Positions 23,759 to 31,897 of a DNA stretch of 64,000 nt are shown here, one piece after another. How positions within the stretch are numbered: position 1 is the first letter of the stretch; each line of letters begins with the position of its first letter. The translations under genes were made by a program, and so were the position numbers. The DNA comes from Rhodospirillales bacterium (GTDB taxonomy: Bacteria; Pseudomonadota; Alphaproteobacteria; Rhodospirillales; Rhodospirillaceae): the NCBI GenBank assembly GCA_028281845.1, contig JANQJD010000002.1, forward strand, positions 62,001-126,000. The letters are read 5' to 3'. The notes beneath the pieces were generated by a model, which worked only from the letters and a program-made list of their open reading frames with translations, had not been told where the DNA came from and made no database searches.

Positions 23759-24814
23759 ATGACGGGTTTGCGCAACACGACGGTTGCCCAGCTCAGCGAG
23801 CGGTCACGCGATATCTTCCGTCGTATTGTCGATGCCTACGTGCGCACGGGCGACCCTATTGGCTCTCGTACCCTGGCGCGGCAATTTGGAATGGATCTCT
23901 CTCCGGCCACCATTCGCAATGTCATGGCCGATCTTGAGGAGGCCGGCTTGTTGCGGGCCCCGCACAGTTCGGCTGGGCGGCTGCCGACAGAGGCTGGCTT
24001 GCGACTTTTTGTAGACGGGCTTTTGGAAGTCAGCGATCTCGCGGAAGAGGAACGCCGCTACATCGATACTCAGTGCCAGACGGCTGGCCGTAGTGTTGAA
24101 GATGTCCTCGGCGAGGCCACGGCCGCTCTGTCTGGCTTGTCCCATTGCGTTGGCCTGATGATGGCACAGAAGCTGGAAAGCCCGCTGAAACATATCGAAT
24201 TTATTAATCTCGGCCCTGGAAGGGCTTTGGTCATTCTCGTGGATGACAAGGGTTTAGTGGAAAATCGCATCATTGACATACCGGACACGGTGTCAACCAC
24301 AGCGCTGATCGAGGCGACGAACTTCCTGAATGCTCGTATTCCTGGTTTAACACTTGAAAAAGCACGTGAAAAAATTTTGGTAGAAGTGGAGGGAAAACGG
24401 TGCCAACTCGACGCCCTGACGAGCAGGGTAGTAGAGGCAGGTCTGGCTATCTGGAACAGCCGTATTGGTGGGGGTGTCTTGATTGTGCGAGGCCAGTCGC
24501 ACCTGTTAGAGGACGTGACGGCGCTTGACGACATAGAACGCATCAGAACACTGTTCGAAATACTGGAGAATGGAGAACGTGTTTTGCGCCTTTTGGATCA
24601 GGCCCATCGAGCTGATGGGGTGCAAATTTTCATTGGTGCCGAGAACAAGTTGTTCTTGATGGCCGGTTGCTCTATGATCATCGCCCCCTATCGGAATCGG
24701 GTGGAACAGATTATCGGTGCCATCGGTGTTGTTGGCCCGACTCGTATCAACTATGCTCGCATCATCCCGATGGTGGATTATACGGCAAAGATGATCGGTC
24801 GTCTTATAGGATAA
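23759..24814 (+). CDS. hrcA: Heat-inducible transcription repressor HrcA
   Basis: Repressor of chaperone genes that binds CIRCE elements. The 351-residue length is normal for alphaproteobacteria. The N-terminal winged helix is clear: LSERSRDIFRRIVDAYVRTG, DPIGSRTLARQFGMDLSPAT (reads GSRTLAR...LSPATIRNVMADLEE) and the APHSSAGRLPTEAGLR wing. The dimerisation core and the terminal GPTRINYARIIPMVDY are intact. grpE follows 55 bp downstream on the same strand, the usual hrcA-grpE pair. The rph gene often found divergent to hrcA is not here. Confidence 0.96.
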   Translation: MTGLRNTTVAQLSERSRDIFRRIVDAYVRTGDPIGSRTLARQFGMDLSPATIRNVMADLEEAGLLRAPHSSAGRLPTEAGLRLFVDGLLEVSDLAEEERRYIDTQCQTAGRSVEDVLGEATAALSGLSHCVGLMMAQKLESPLKHIEFINLGPGRALVILVDDKGLVENRIIDIPDTVSTTALIEATNFLNARIPGLTLEKAREKILVEVEGKRCQLDALTSRVVEAGLAIWNSRIGGGVLIVRGQSHLLEDVTALDDIERIRTLFEILENGERVLRLLDQAHRADGVQIFIGAENKLFLMAGCSMIIAPYRNRVEQIIGAIGVVGPTRINYARIIPMVDYTAKMIGRLIG

Positions 24815-24869
24815 TGTTGGTTGACGAATTGGTTGACAAAGCAGGACTACAGCGGCAGGACCACAACTC

Positions 24870-25541
24870 ATGAATCGGAACGATGACAAGACAAACGCTC
24901 CTGAATCCTCTGTCTTCGAAGATCAGAATGTGACAGGTCACGAATCCCAATCCCCTTCCTCTCAGCAGGATTCTCCGGCCGTCATGGCAAATCGCGTTGC
25001 AGAACTGGAAAGCCAGATGGCTACCCTACGCAACGACTACCTACGCGCCCTGGCCGATGCTCAGAACGTCCAGGTGCGTGCTGATCGCCGCATAAAACAG
25101 AATACGAAGTATGCCGTTGCTACCTTCGTCAAGGATCTGATCACTGTTGCTGACAATCTAGGCAGAGCTCTGCAGCATGTCCCGTCGCACGCCCGCAGCC
25201 ATGATGATCTGCTGAATGGTCTCGCTACGGGAGTCGAGATGACAGAAACCTCCTTGCTGACATTAATGGAGCGTAACGGTCTCCACAGGCTCGAGGCAAT
25301 CGACCAACCGTTCGATCCGAATCTCCATCAAGCGGTGCAGGAGATTGAGAACAAAGATGTCCCAAACGGGACAGTCTTACAGGTGCTGCAGGATGGGTAT
25401 ATTCTGTACGATCGTCTGGTGCGGCCAGCAATGGTTGCAGTATCGCGCGGGGGGCCTAAGCGACAGGTTTCCTCTCAACAAGAATCCCCGCTGGCACAGA
25501 CGACAGAGGAGAGTGTTGCAGACCAGGACTCTCTCTACTGA
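24870..25541 (+). CDS. grpE: Nucleotide exchange factor GrpE
   Basis: Co-chaperone that releases ADP from DnaK. The 223-residue protein has an acidic, low-complexity N-terminus, then a long coiled-coil helix from about residue 45 (RVAELESQMATLRNDYLRAL), the ADAQNVQVRADRRI segment, and the C-terminal beta domain with DQPFDPNLHQAVQEIE and LQDGYILYDRLVRPAMVAVS. It is likely co-transcribed with hrcA and therefore heat-regulated. dnaK and dnaJ are not in the window. Confidence 0.95.
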   Translation: MNRNDDKTNAPESSVFEDQNVTGHESQSPSSQQDSPAVMANRVAELESQMATLRNDYLRALADAQNVQVRADRRIKQNTKYAVATFVKDLITVADNLGRALQHVPSHARSHDDLLNGLATGVEMTETSLLTLMERNGLHRLEAIDQPFDPNLHQAVQEIENKDVPNGTVLQVLQDGYILYDRLVRPAMVAVSRGGPKRQVSSQQESPLAQTTEESVADQDSLY

Positions 25542-25578
25542 ATAATAATGCAATGCACACTCTCTCTACGTCGACGTC

Positions 25579-25615
25579 GGTGAGTGTGGACCACAGGAGT
25601 ATCGCTCCACTCACC
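25579..25615. terminator. Hairpin between convergent grpE and kdsB, possible bidirectional terminator
   Basis: GGTGAGTGTGGA at 25579-25590 pairs with TCCACTCACC at 25606-25615 with one bulge, giving about ten pairs around a 15-base loop. No clear T run follows on either strand, so termination activity is uncertain. Its location between two 3' ends is what suggests the role. Confidence 0.35.
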
Positions 25616-25677
25616 TCCCTCCAGGGCATCCAGGGGAAATGAAATGTGTGCGGGCGTTTTCCGTGCGGGCTTCTCAC

Positions 25678-26451
25678 TCAAGGACCTTCAGTGTTGTCTC
25701 GCCTCTGCCTCGAGTCGAGCACATGCCGGACGTGCGCTAAGTCTCGCGGTGAGTCTACCCCCAAAGGGGCTGAGTCAATCAGAACGGCTGCTATATAGAG
25801 GCCATGCTCGAGGGCCCGTAATGGCTCCAACCGTTCGCGATTTTCCAACACACTCTGTGGCCAGGCAATGAATTGGGAGAGCGCTGCGCGCCGATAGGCG
25901 TAAAGACCAACGTGGTGAAAGAGCGGCCCAGGGCCACTGGGTACTGTGGCCCTGCTGAGGTAAAGGACTCGCGCAATGGCGCCTGGATCCGCCGTCTTGG
26001 GAAAACCGACGACAGCTTTGACGACATTGGGATTCGTGATTGCGTATGAGTCTTTGAGAGGTGAAACTAATGTCATGATCTCTATTTCAGGGTGTTCATC
26101 CAACGCTGAGAGCGCTGCCGTTAACAGCCTGCTTTCCAGTGTAGGGAGGTCGCCCTGTACGTTGACCACAACATCATAAATCCCAGCAGAGTCAATGATT
26201 TGCAGCGCCTCAAAGACTCTGTCTGATCCAGACAGATGGTCTGGGCGCGTGAGTACTGCTGTGCCACCAACCGCCTGTACTGCTGTGGCAATGACTTTTT
26301 CTGCACAGGCGACGACAACGGGTCCAACAGCGGCTTTTAGGGCGCGACGCCAGACATGCACGATCATGGGCTGGCCGTGGATATCGACAAGAGGCTTGCC
26401 TGGCAGTCTGGTCGATGCCATGCGGGCGGGAATCACGACGAGTGGTGTCAT
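25678..26451 (-). CDS. kdsB: 3-deoxy-manno-octulosonate cytidylyltransferase
   Basis: Activates KDO as CMP-KDO for lipopolysaccharide inner core, so the organism likely still makes LPS. The start ATG at 26451 gives MTPLVVIPARMASTRLPGKP, the nucleotide-binding signature. VVACAEKVI, RPDHLSGSDRVFEAL, VVNVQGDLPTLE, HHVGLYAYRRAALSQF and RLEPLRALEHG follow in family order, and length (257) is normal. The gene is transcribed toward grpE. mlaA follows upstream on the same strand with a 63-bp gap. Confidence 0.95.
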   Translation of the reverse strand: MTPLVVIPARMASTRLPGKPLVDIHGQPMIVHVWRRALKAAVGPVVVACAEKVIATAVQAVGGTAVLTRPDHLSGSDRVFEALQIIDSAGIYDVVVNVQGDLPTLESRLLTAALSALDEHPEIEIMTLVSPLKDSYAITNPNVVKAVVGFPKTADPGAIARVLYLSRATVPSGPGPLFHHVGLYAYRRAALSQFIAWPQSVLENRERLEPLRALEHGLYIAAVLIDSAPLGVDSPRDLAHVRHVLDSRQRRDNTEGP

Positions 26452-26514
26452 CAAAAAATCTCAAAAAATTGATCTCTGTTCACTGCTCATTTCACTACTC
26501 TACTCTACTATCTA

Positions 26515-27312
26515 CTAATAGAGATCGCTCTCTTGATAAAGAGCAGAATCATAGCGTAGCTCCTCCTCGCCCATCTGCCGACGACCATTGCTGATTTCCG
26601 CAGCTCTGTGCTGCCTGTATAGCGTGCGGAGAGAGATATAATAGTCAAGAGAGGTCCGCTCAAGATCCTCTAGCATATCCAGATGACGTTCGAGATAGTC
26701 TATACCGCTCATGCCAATCTGGCCAAGACTGGCTGCCGTCGGAATGGGCGTAACTAAACTGATGGGATCAAGGAAGCAATCCACCAGACGGCCAATGGCA
26801 TCGCGTGTGTTAGACGGCCCGAAGAGCGGCAGCACAATATAGGGTCCTTCCCTCACGTCCCAGACTGCTAGGGTCTGCCCCATGTCCTCGTCATGATGAT
26901 GAATGTCAAAACCAGCAGACGCGACGTCACCGACACCGAAAAATCCAAGAGCCGTGTTGGTCGTAAACCGGATTGCCGTTTCTCCCGCCCTTCTGAACTC
27001 ACCCTGTAGTAGATCGTGAAGGAGAACAAGAGGTTCGCTCAGGTTTGTCAGAAAGTTATGCATAATATCACGTGCGAAAAATGGCACCATGCGATAACCA
27101 CGTGCAGCAGGTTTGAGCAGCAGAGAATCTACACCACGATTGATCTGAAACACAAATCTGTTGATAGGCTCGGCAGGATCATTGGCCTGTTGATATTCTG
27201 CGACAGCCTCTGGATCGTTGATCGATGGGATCCCAGTGCACCCTGCTATGAGATCTGTCAGCAGAAGAATAACGATGTAACGATTCAATTTTCTGCGAAC
27301 GCGTTTCCCCAT
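26515..27312 (-). CDS. mlaA: Outer-membrane lipid asymmetry lipoprotein MlaA (VacJ)
   Basis: Outer-membrane lipoprotein that removes misplaced phospholipids from the outer leaflet. The N-terminus has positively charged residues, a hydrophobic segment and the lipobox LIAGC. The core is characteristic: NDPAEPINRFVFQINRGVD, PAARGYRMVPFFARDIMHNF, NLSEPLVLLHDLLQGEF, TTNTALGFFGVGDVAS, DMGQTLAVWDVREGPYIVLP and GPSNTRDAIGRLVD. Length 265 is normal. The partner genes mlaB-F and mlaC are not next to it. Confidence 0.95.
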   Translation of the reverse strand: MGKRVRRKLNRYIVILLLTDLIAGCTGIPSINDPEAVAEYQQANDPAEPINRFVFQINRGVDSLLLKPAARGYRMVPFFARDIMHNFLTNLSEPLVLLHDLLQGEFRRAGETAIRFTTNTALGFFGVGDVASAGFDIHHHDEDMGQTLAVWDVREGPYIVLPLFGPSNTRDAIGRLVDCFLDPISLVTPIPTAASLGQIGMSGIDYLERHLDMLEDLERTSLDYYISLRTLYRQHRAAEISNGRRQMGEEELRYDSALYQESDLY

Positions 27313-27440
27313 CGTTTGTCCATCTCAACTATTAACCCATGCTAAGCATGTTATGAATACGCAACGATCACAATCTCTTGGAGACAAGCCAGTGACAAAA
27401 GTTGCGTTGCCGGCTTTTCGCAGCAGGAACAGTGTTATGA

Positions 27441-27585
27441 GCGATGATTTCCGTTTATAGCGATGATTTCCGTTTATAGCGATGATTTCCGTTTATGATG
27501 ACGGCACACAGACCCAGAAGGGAGCAACAGCTTCCCCAGGGAGCAACAGCTTCCCCAGAGGCGTCCAGAGGCGTAGAGGCGTACA
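27441..27585. repeat. Compound tandem repeat block upstream of pncB
   Basis: GCGATGATTTCCGTTTATA (19 bp) occurs three times at 27441-27496, the last copy missing one base. About 25 bp on, GGAGCAACAGCTTCCCCAG (19 bp) is perfectly doubled at 27521-27558. AGGCGT then occurs three times at about 27558-27582. This is the densest slippage-type block in the window. Confidence 0.95.
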
Positions 27586-27651
27586 GTCAGATCCGTGGGT
27601 CAGATTCGTGATTTCCGGGCGGCTCCACGAAGGGGCAAGGATGGTGGACGT

Positions 27652-28830
27652 GTGAGTATTCATAAAACAACCATTAATATTCCAATCGCGGAAGATATTG
27701 CTCTTTATACAGATAAATATTTTGTTAAAACTCGTGTAATAATAGAAAAATGCGGCGATTGCCGTGTGACATATGCGGTCTTTATGCGGAGAAAAGTCCT
27801 GTATGCGGGACGTCCAGCCATACAGTGGCTTGAAACGGTGTGCCACAATCGTGGTGTCGCAGTTGATGTCGAATCGCACTTCGCCGAAGGTGATCTTGTC
27901 CAGGAGAATGAAGTGATGTTCCATATGACAGGGTCTTTTGCGGCTCTTGTCGAGCTAGAAACTATTCTGCTACAGAAGCTAGGGGGTGCTTGCGTTGCCG
28001 CCTACAATGCTTTCACGATGGCATCGGAGCTGCCGCATGTGGCTTTTTTAGCTATGGAGGCCCGCCATTGTGCTGGCACAGAAATGGCGGAGCTGATGGC
28101 TTATGCCGCCGCTGTCGGATCTACTGCGGCCCGGCAACGGGCGGGTGCTGTTGGTTTTCTCTCCAGCAGTAACGATGCCACAGCACACCATTTTGGCCAG
28201 TCCGTGGGAAAAGGCACAATGCCTCATGCCTTTATTGGGTATGCTGGTTCGACAGTACTGGCCGCTCAAATGTTCCACGAAACTTTCCCTCACGAGGATC
28301 TCACGGTGTTGATTGATTATTTTGGGCGTGAGATTAGGGATTCTCTTGCCGTCGCGCGATTATTTCCTGACCTTGTCGCGGCGGGACGGCTTTCAGTCCG
28401 CATGGACACTCATCCGAATCGCTTTGTCGAAGGTCTAGATGACGACCGCTCTCGCACGGTGTTGGAGCGGCATGTCCCCACTGTCCTTGACAGAGTCTGG
28501 GGCCCGGATGAGTTCTCTCACCTCATCGGTCCCGGCGTCTCTGCTGCTGCGTTGTGGCACTTACGCGAATCGCTGGATAAGGCCGGATTCAAAAAAGTAC
28601 GCTTGGTCGCCTCATCAGGGTTTTCGCTTCAAAAGTGTCGCATGATGGCTCAAGCGAAAGTGCCAATAGACGTCATTGGTACGGGTTCGTACCTACCAGA
28701 AAGCTGGCCAGAAACTTATGCCACTGCAGACATCATCGCCTATAATGATATTCCCCGCGTTAAACGCGGCCGCGAGTCTCTTCTGCGAGATACCCAACAC
28801 GGGGGACACGCAGAAGAGTATTACAATTAA
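27652..28830 (+). CDS. pncB: Nicotinate phosphoribosyltransferase
   Basis: Converts nicotinate and PRPP to nicotinate mononucleotide for NAD salvage. Family motifs are VTYAVFMRR, YNAFTMASELPHVAFLAMEA (in part), EARHCAGTEMAELMAYAA, SSNDATAHHFG, GTMPHAFIGYAGSTVLAAQM, SVRMDTHPNRFVEGLD, ASSGFSLQKCRMMAQ and DVIGTGSYLPESW. A GTG at 27652 is chosen, giving 392 residues, because the frame extension back to 27595 encodes no conserved sequence and abuts the repeat block. Codons in the first 100 bp are AT-rich. It stands alone in the region. Confidence 0.88.
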   Translation: MSIHKTTINIPIAEDIALYTDKYFVKTRVIIEKCGDCRVTYAVFMRRKVLYAGRPAIQWLETVCHNRGVAVDVESHFAEGDLVQENEVMFHMTGSFAALVELETILLQKLGGACVAAYNAFTMASELPHVAFLAMEARHCAGTEMAELMAYAAAVGSTAARQRAGAVGFLSSSNDATAHHFGQSVGKGTMPHAFIGYAGSTVLAAQMFHETFPHEDLTVLIDYFGREIRDSLAVARLFPDLVAAGRLSVRMDTHPNRFVEGLDDDRSRTVLERHVPTVLDRVWGPDEFSHLIGPGVSAAALWHLRESLDKAGFKKVRLVASSGFSLQKCRMMAQAKVPIDVIGTGSYLPESWPETYATADIIAYNDIPRVKRGRESLLRDTQHGGHAEEYYN

Positions 28831-28981
28831 AAATTGTTATATACGCTCAGCCACCAGGATGAGATACTGCTCTCAGACGCAGAGCCTTGCCGCTGCAAGC
28901 CCTCCCCTTTTTACCCGCCACTCGCGGCGGAGATTGCGGATAAAAAAGACTGCGAGGCTGTCTGTTTGTCTGTTATTATGA

Positions 28982-29683
28982 TTATATTTTCGTTGAGGCC
29001 GTTCGCCCCTGTCTGGCGCCCGGAAGGGCCGTGAGCCCAAGCTGCGAGGCTGCCACCACCGCCCGTGTGCGATTATTGACCTTGAGCGCCTTCAATATAG
29101 CCGTCACGTGCAGTTTGACGGTACCTTCGGACAAGTCAAGCAGACGCGCAATTTCCTTGTTAGATTTCCCTTCTCCGACGAGAGTCAACACTTCTCGCTG
29201 ACGAGATGTTAAAAGAACATTTTTGGAACTACTGATATTGATATCTCCGTTGCCGCCTGTAACGCTACTGGATTTCTGAGTGATGCTGCTCTCAAGGAGA
29301 GCTGGTGGAAGGTAAACGCCCCCTGACAAAACCAAACGCAGTGCCCCTAGCATGAGCTTACTGTTCGACGACTTCGGAATAAAACCTGATGCTCCCAGCT
29401 TGACGGCCTGCATGACGAGAGGCTGCTCCTCGGACGCTGAGAGGATCACGATAGGCACCCCTAGCAGGTGTTCACGCAGTGCAAGCAAGCCTTCTTGCCA
29501 TGTCATACCAGGCATTGCAAGGTCGAGTAGCACAACTTGCAGGTTAGATTCTTGCCGGGACTTCTCAAGCGCTTCAGGGAAATTGGCGGCCTCGATGATT
29601 TGCATGCTGGCATCAAGCTGTTGAAGAACGAATCTCAATCCTTCGCGAAACAAATCATGGTCATCTGCAATCAGGATTTTCAC
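28982..29683 (-). CDS. NarL/FixJ-type response regulator
   Basis: A 233-residue two-component transcription regulator. The receiver domain has KILIADDHDLFREGLRF with acidic pocket residues, the phosphoacceptor Asp in VVLLDLAMPGMTW, SASEE and the lysine in FIPKSSNSK. The C-terminal LuxR helix-turn-helix reads LTSRQREVLTLVGEGKSNKE and SEGTVKLHVTAILKALKVNN. A GTG start at 29683, preceded by GGAGAAGAACC, places the receiver at the N-terminus. The frame extends 66 codons further up without conserved sequence. No histidine kinase gene is adjacent, so its signal is unknown. Confidence 0.9.
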   Translation of the reverse strand: MKILIADDHDLFREGLRFVLQQLDASMQIIEAANFPEALEKSRQESNLQVVLLDLAMPGMTWQEGLLALREHLLGVPIVILSASEEQPLVMQAVKLGASGFIPKSSNSKLMLGALRLVLSGGVYLPPALLESSITQKSSSVTGGNGDINISSSKNVLLTSRQREVLTLVGEGKSNKEIARLLDLSEGTVKLHVTAILKALKVNNRTRAVVAASQLGLTALPGARQGRTASTKI

Positions 29684-30439
29684 GGTTCTTCTCCGTTGCC
29701 CACCTGCCCACCTACCCTCCCTTTCCCCTTCTGGCCTCTGTAGAACGTCCTTTCTTGGATACGTTTTTCTGCCTAGAGATTGACGTCTGAACAACCATTG
29801 GCCGCTATTTTCATAACACGAAGCCTCACTGATCGCTAGCCTGTTGTGCCACGAGAACCCTTCCACTGAAGAAGGAGACACACCGGCATCTGAGAGCGAC
29901 TCTGAGACTCACGGAAGTCGTCAGTCCTCCACACAGACAGGCCTGCCCAAAACTGGCGGCCTTTTGGCCTGTTGAGCGCATGTCCAAGCGATATTCTAGC
30001 GCATCTTTTCGCGTCGATGGCATGATTAAAGAGGCAGAATCTCAGTCGTCCGTAAGCGTGTCTCTCTCAGAAGGTCGATGTTCTTTGTCCAACAGACAAT
30101 AAAAAAAACTGTTAGAGAGAAAAACCTGCTGCAGGCAGAGAGAACATCCTTCCCCTGAACAGGCGCTCACCACCCCCAGAGAGGAGGAGTCGCCGCAGAC
30201 GAAAGGTGCAGCATGCAGCATCCTTTCCCTGGTTTCCGCCACCCACCCTCCCACCAACAGGCCTACTGTGACTGTGTCTTCAGAGGACGGGTTCCACAGA
30301 CTGGGCTCTTGCCATCCCTTTCCAGCTCACCAGCTCATCGCATACAGCTGGGCTGTCTGGAAGAACGTTTTTGCAAAACCGTCATGCGGAGAAAACACAC
30401 GCCGACCCCAAACGATCAGATCTCTTCAGAATGATTTCC
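29684..30439. other. Long non-coding region between response regulator and tRNA-Lys
   Basis: About 750 bp without a recognisable gene on either strand. Short frames were inspected and none resembles a known family. It could hold remains of a partner gene for the response regulator, but no fragment supports that. No terminator was identified. Confidence 0.5.
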
Positions 30440-30515
30440 TGGTGGGCGCACAAGGACTCGAACCTTGGACCCGCTGATTAAGAGTCAGCCGCTCTACCAA
30501 CTGAGCTATGCGCCC
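30440..30515 (-). tRNA. tRNA-Lys (anticodon CTT)
   Basis: A 76-base sequence on the minus strand folds into a full cloverleaf: acceptor GGGCGCA with TGCGCCC, D arm TAGCTCAGTTGGTAGAGC, anticodon stem GCTGA/TCAGC around loop CTCTTAA (anticodon CTT), variable loop, and T arm with GGTTCGAGTCC. CCA is encoded at the 3' end after discriminator A. The CTT anticodon reads AAG. No clear promoter is seen. Confidence 0.97.
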
Positions 30516-30720
30516 TTTCTGGCTTTTTGTCCCTGCCTTGCGCTTTTTGTCTTCTCCAGGCCCATCCCGGAAGGGAAGCAGACTTTTCAGATTCTATCAA
30601 GAGCCTTGTGAGCAGAGTGTCCCGCCGCACCAGAGATCGTCGCGTTCTGATCAGAACATGCCCCTCCTGACATGATTTATTTTTACGAGATTATCGTGAT
30701 TGTAAGTTGTGTCTATAAAA

Positions 30721-31896
30721 TCAGGAGAGTGTTTTAAAGAGATCTCGCAAATAGGGGCAATGACGGCTCATTTGTACGTCACGATGAATATCAATGGACA
30801 GGAGTAAACCGAAACCAAACATGACGGTCATCATAGCCGTACCTCCATAAGAGAGGAGTGGTAACGGAATCCCAACGACTGGGATCAACCCCATGACCAT
30901 GGCGGCGTTGCTAAATACGTACAGAAAAAAAGTAGTCGTTAACCCCAGCCCGAGCAGACGCCCAAACTGGTTGCGACTACGGAGGGCGAGAGTGTAGCTC
31001 AAGGCGATGACAATGGTATAAAGGAAAAGGAGAGCGAGACCACCGACCATCCCCTGTTCCTCGGCCCACATAGTAAAAATGAAGTCTGTCTGTTTTTCCG
31101 GCAAGAAATTCAGATGGCTTTGAGTCCCCTTACCGAATCCCTTACCGAATAATCCCCCAGAGCCAAGCGCAATTTTTGATTGCAGGATGTGGTAGCCAGC
31201 CCCTAGGGGGTCAGTCTCCGGATGAAGAAAAGTGAGTATCCGCTTGCGCTGGTAGTCGTGCAGAAACGGCCACGTTACTGGCACCAGTGTGATGCTGGTC
31301 ACTAGCACCACAGAGAATTGCCACAACCGGGCTCCTGCTAAGAAGAACAGGGTACTGCTGACCATCAGTAACATCATTGCCGTTCCGAGGTCTGGCTGTT
31401 TGAGGACCAGTCCTACGGGGAGTAATACTATTATTATAGGTAGTATTAAATATATCGGTTTTGCGATCTCTTCTAGAGAACGTCCGTGAAAATAGCGAGC
31501 CAAGCTCAATGTCAGAGCTACTTTCATGATCTCTGACGGTTGAATCTGAATGAAACAGAGGTCTATCCAGCGCTGTGCACCCATACCAACAGTGCCATGT
31601 GCATCTACCACTACTAATAACACTAAACATATCGCGTATAAAACGTACGCACCGCGCATCCAAAAACGAATATCAACGACCGCTACTGTGAGCATCATCA
31701 CTACACTGACCATAAAACGCATGGCTTGGCGACCAGCCCATGGTTCGATGTTACCGTCCGCGGCTGAAACCAGGGCCGTGACGCTGACCAGGCCAAGTCC
31801 ATTGATGAAGAGCACAAGAGACCAGTTGACATGCCGTAACTTCTCGCGCCAAGACATGCAGCTGGAATGCAGAGAGATTGGAGGCGATATGTGCAT
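30721..31896 (-). CDS. rodA: Rod-shape peptidoglycan polymerase RodA
   Basis: SEDS-family glycosyltransferase that polymerises lipid II during side-wall growth with PBP2. About ten hydrophobic helices are apparent. SEDS landmarks are GAQRWIDLCFIQIQPSEIMK, KQPDLGTAMMLLMV, GGLFGKGFGKGTQSHLNFLP, TDFIFTMWAEEQG and GIPLPLLSYGGTAMM. Length 391 is normal. The ATG at 31896 lies two bases from the mrdA stop. An internal ATG at 31857 (MSWREKLRHVNW) is an alternative. It is last gene of the mreB-mreC-mreD-mrdA-rodA run. Confidence 0.96.
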   Translation of the reverse strand: MHISPPISLHSSCMSWREKLRHVNWSLVLFINGLGLVSVTALVSAADGNIEPWAGRQAMRFMVSVVMMLTVAVVDIRFWMRGAYVLYAICLVLLVVVDAHGTVGMGAQRWIDLCFIQIQPSEIMKVALTLSLARYFHGRSLEEIAKPIYLILPIIIVLLPVGLVLKQPDLGTAMMLLMVSSTLFFLAGARLWQFSVVLVTSITLVPVTWPFLHDYQRKRILTFLHPETDPLGAGYHILQSKIALGSGGLFGKGFGKGTQSHLNFLPEKQTDFIFTMWAEEQGMVGGLALLFLYTIVIALSYTLALRSRNQFGRLLGLGLTTTFFLYVFSNAAMVMGLIPVVGIPLPLLSYGGTAMMTVMFGFGLLLSIDIHRDVQMSRHCPYLRDLFKTLS

Positions 31897-31897
31897 G

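Noticed and set aside
27335-27352. Short inverted repeat CATGCT-A-AGCATG upstream of mlaA.
   Set aside because: Only six pairs with a one-base centre. No regulator or second copy supports an operator call.
29826-30257. Minus-strand short frames in the gap before tRNA-Lys, one beginning MPSTRKDALEYRL.
   Set aside because: A faint likeness to the malic enzyme N-terminus (DALEYH) does not continue past a few residues.
31127-31150. Perfect 12-bp tandem repeat inside rodA, encoding GKGFGKG.
   Set aside because: Aligned with the E. coli motif as I recall it (GKGWLHGTQ), the segment has the same length, so this is not an insertion. The repeat can arise by substitution in a glycine-rich motif.
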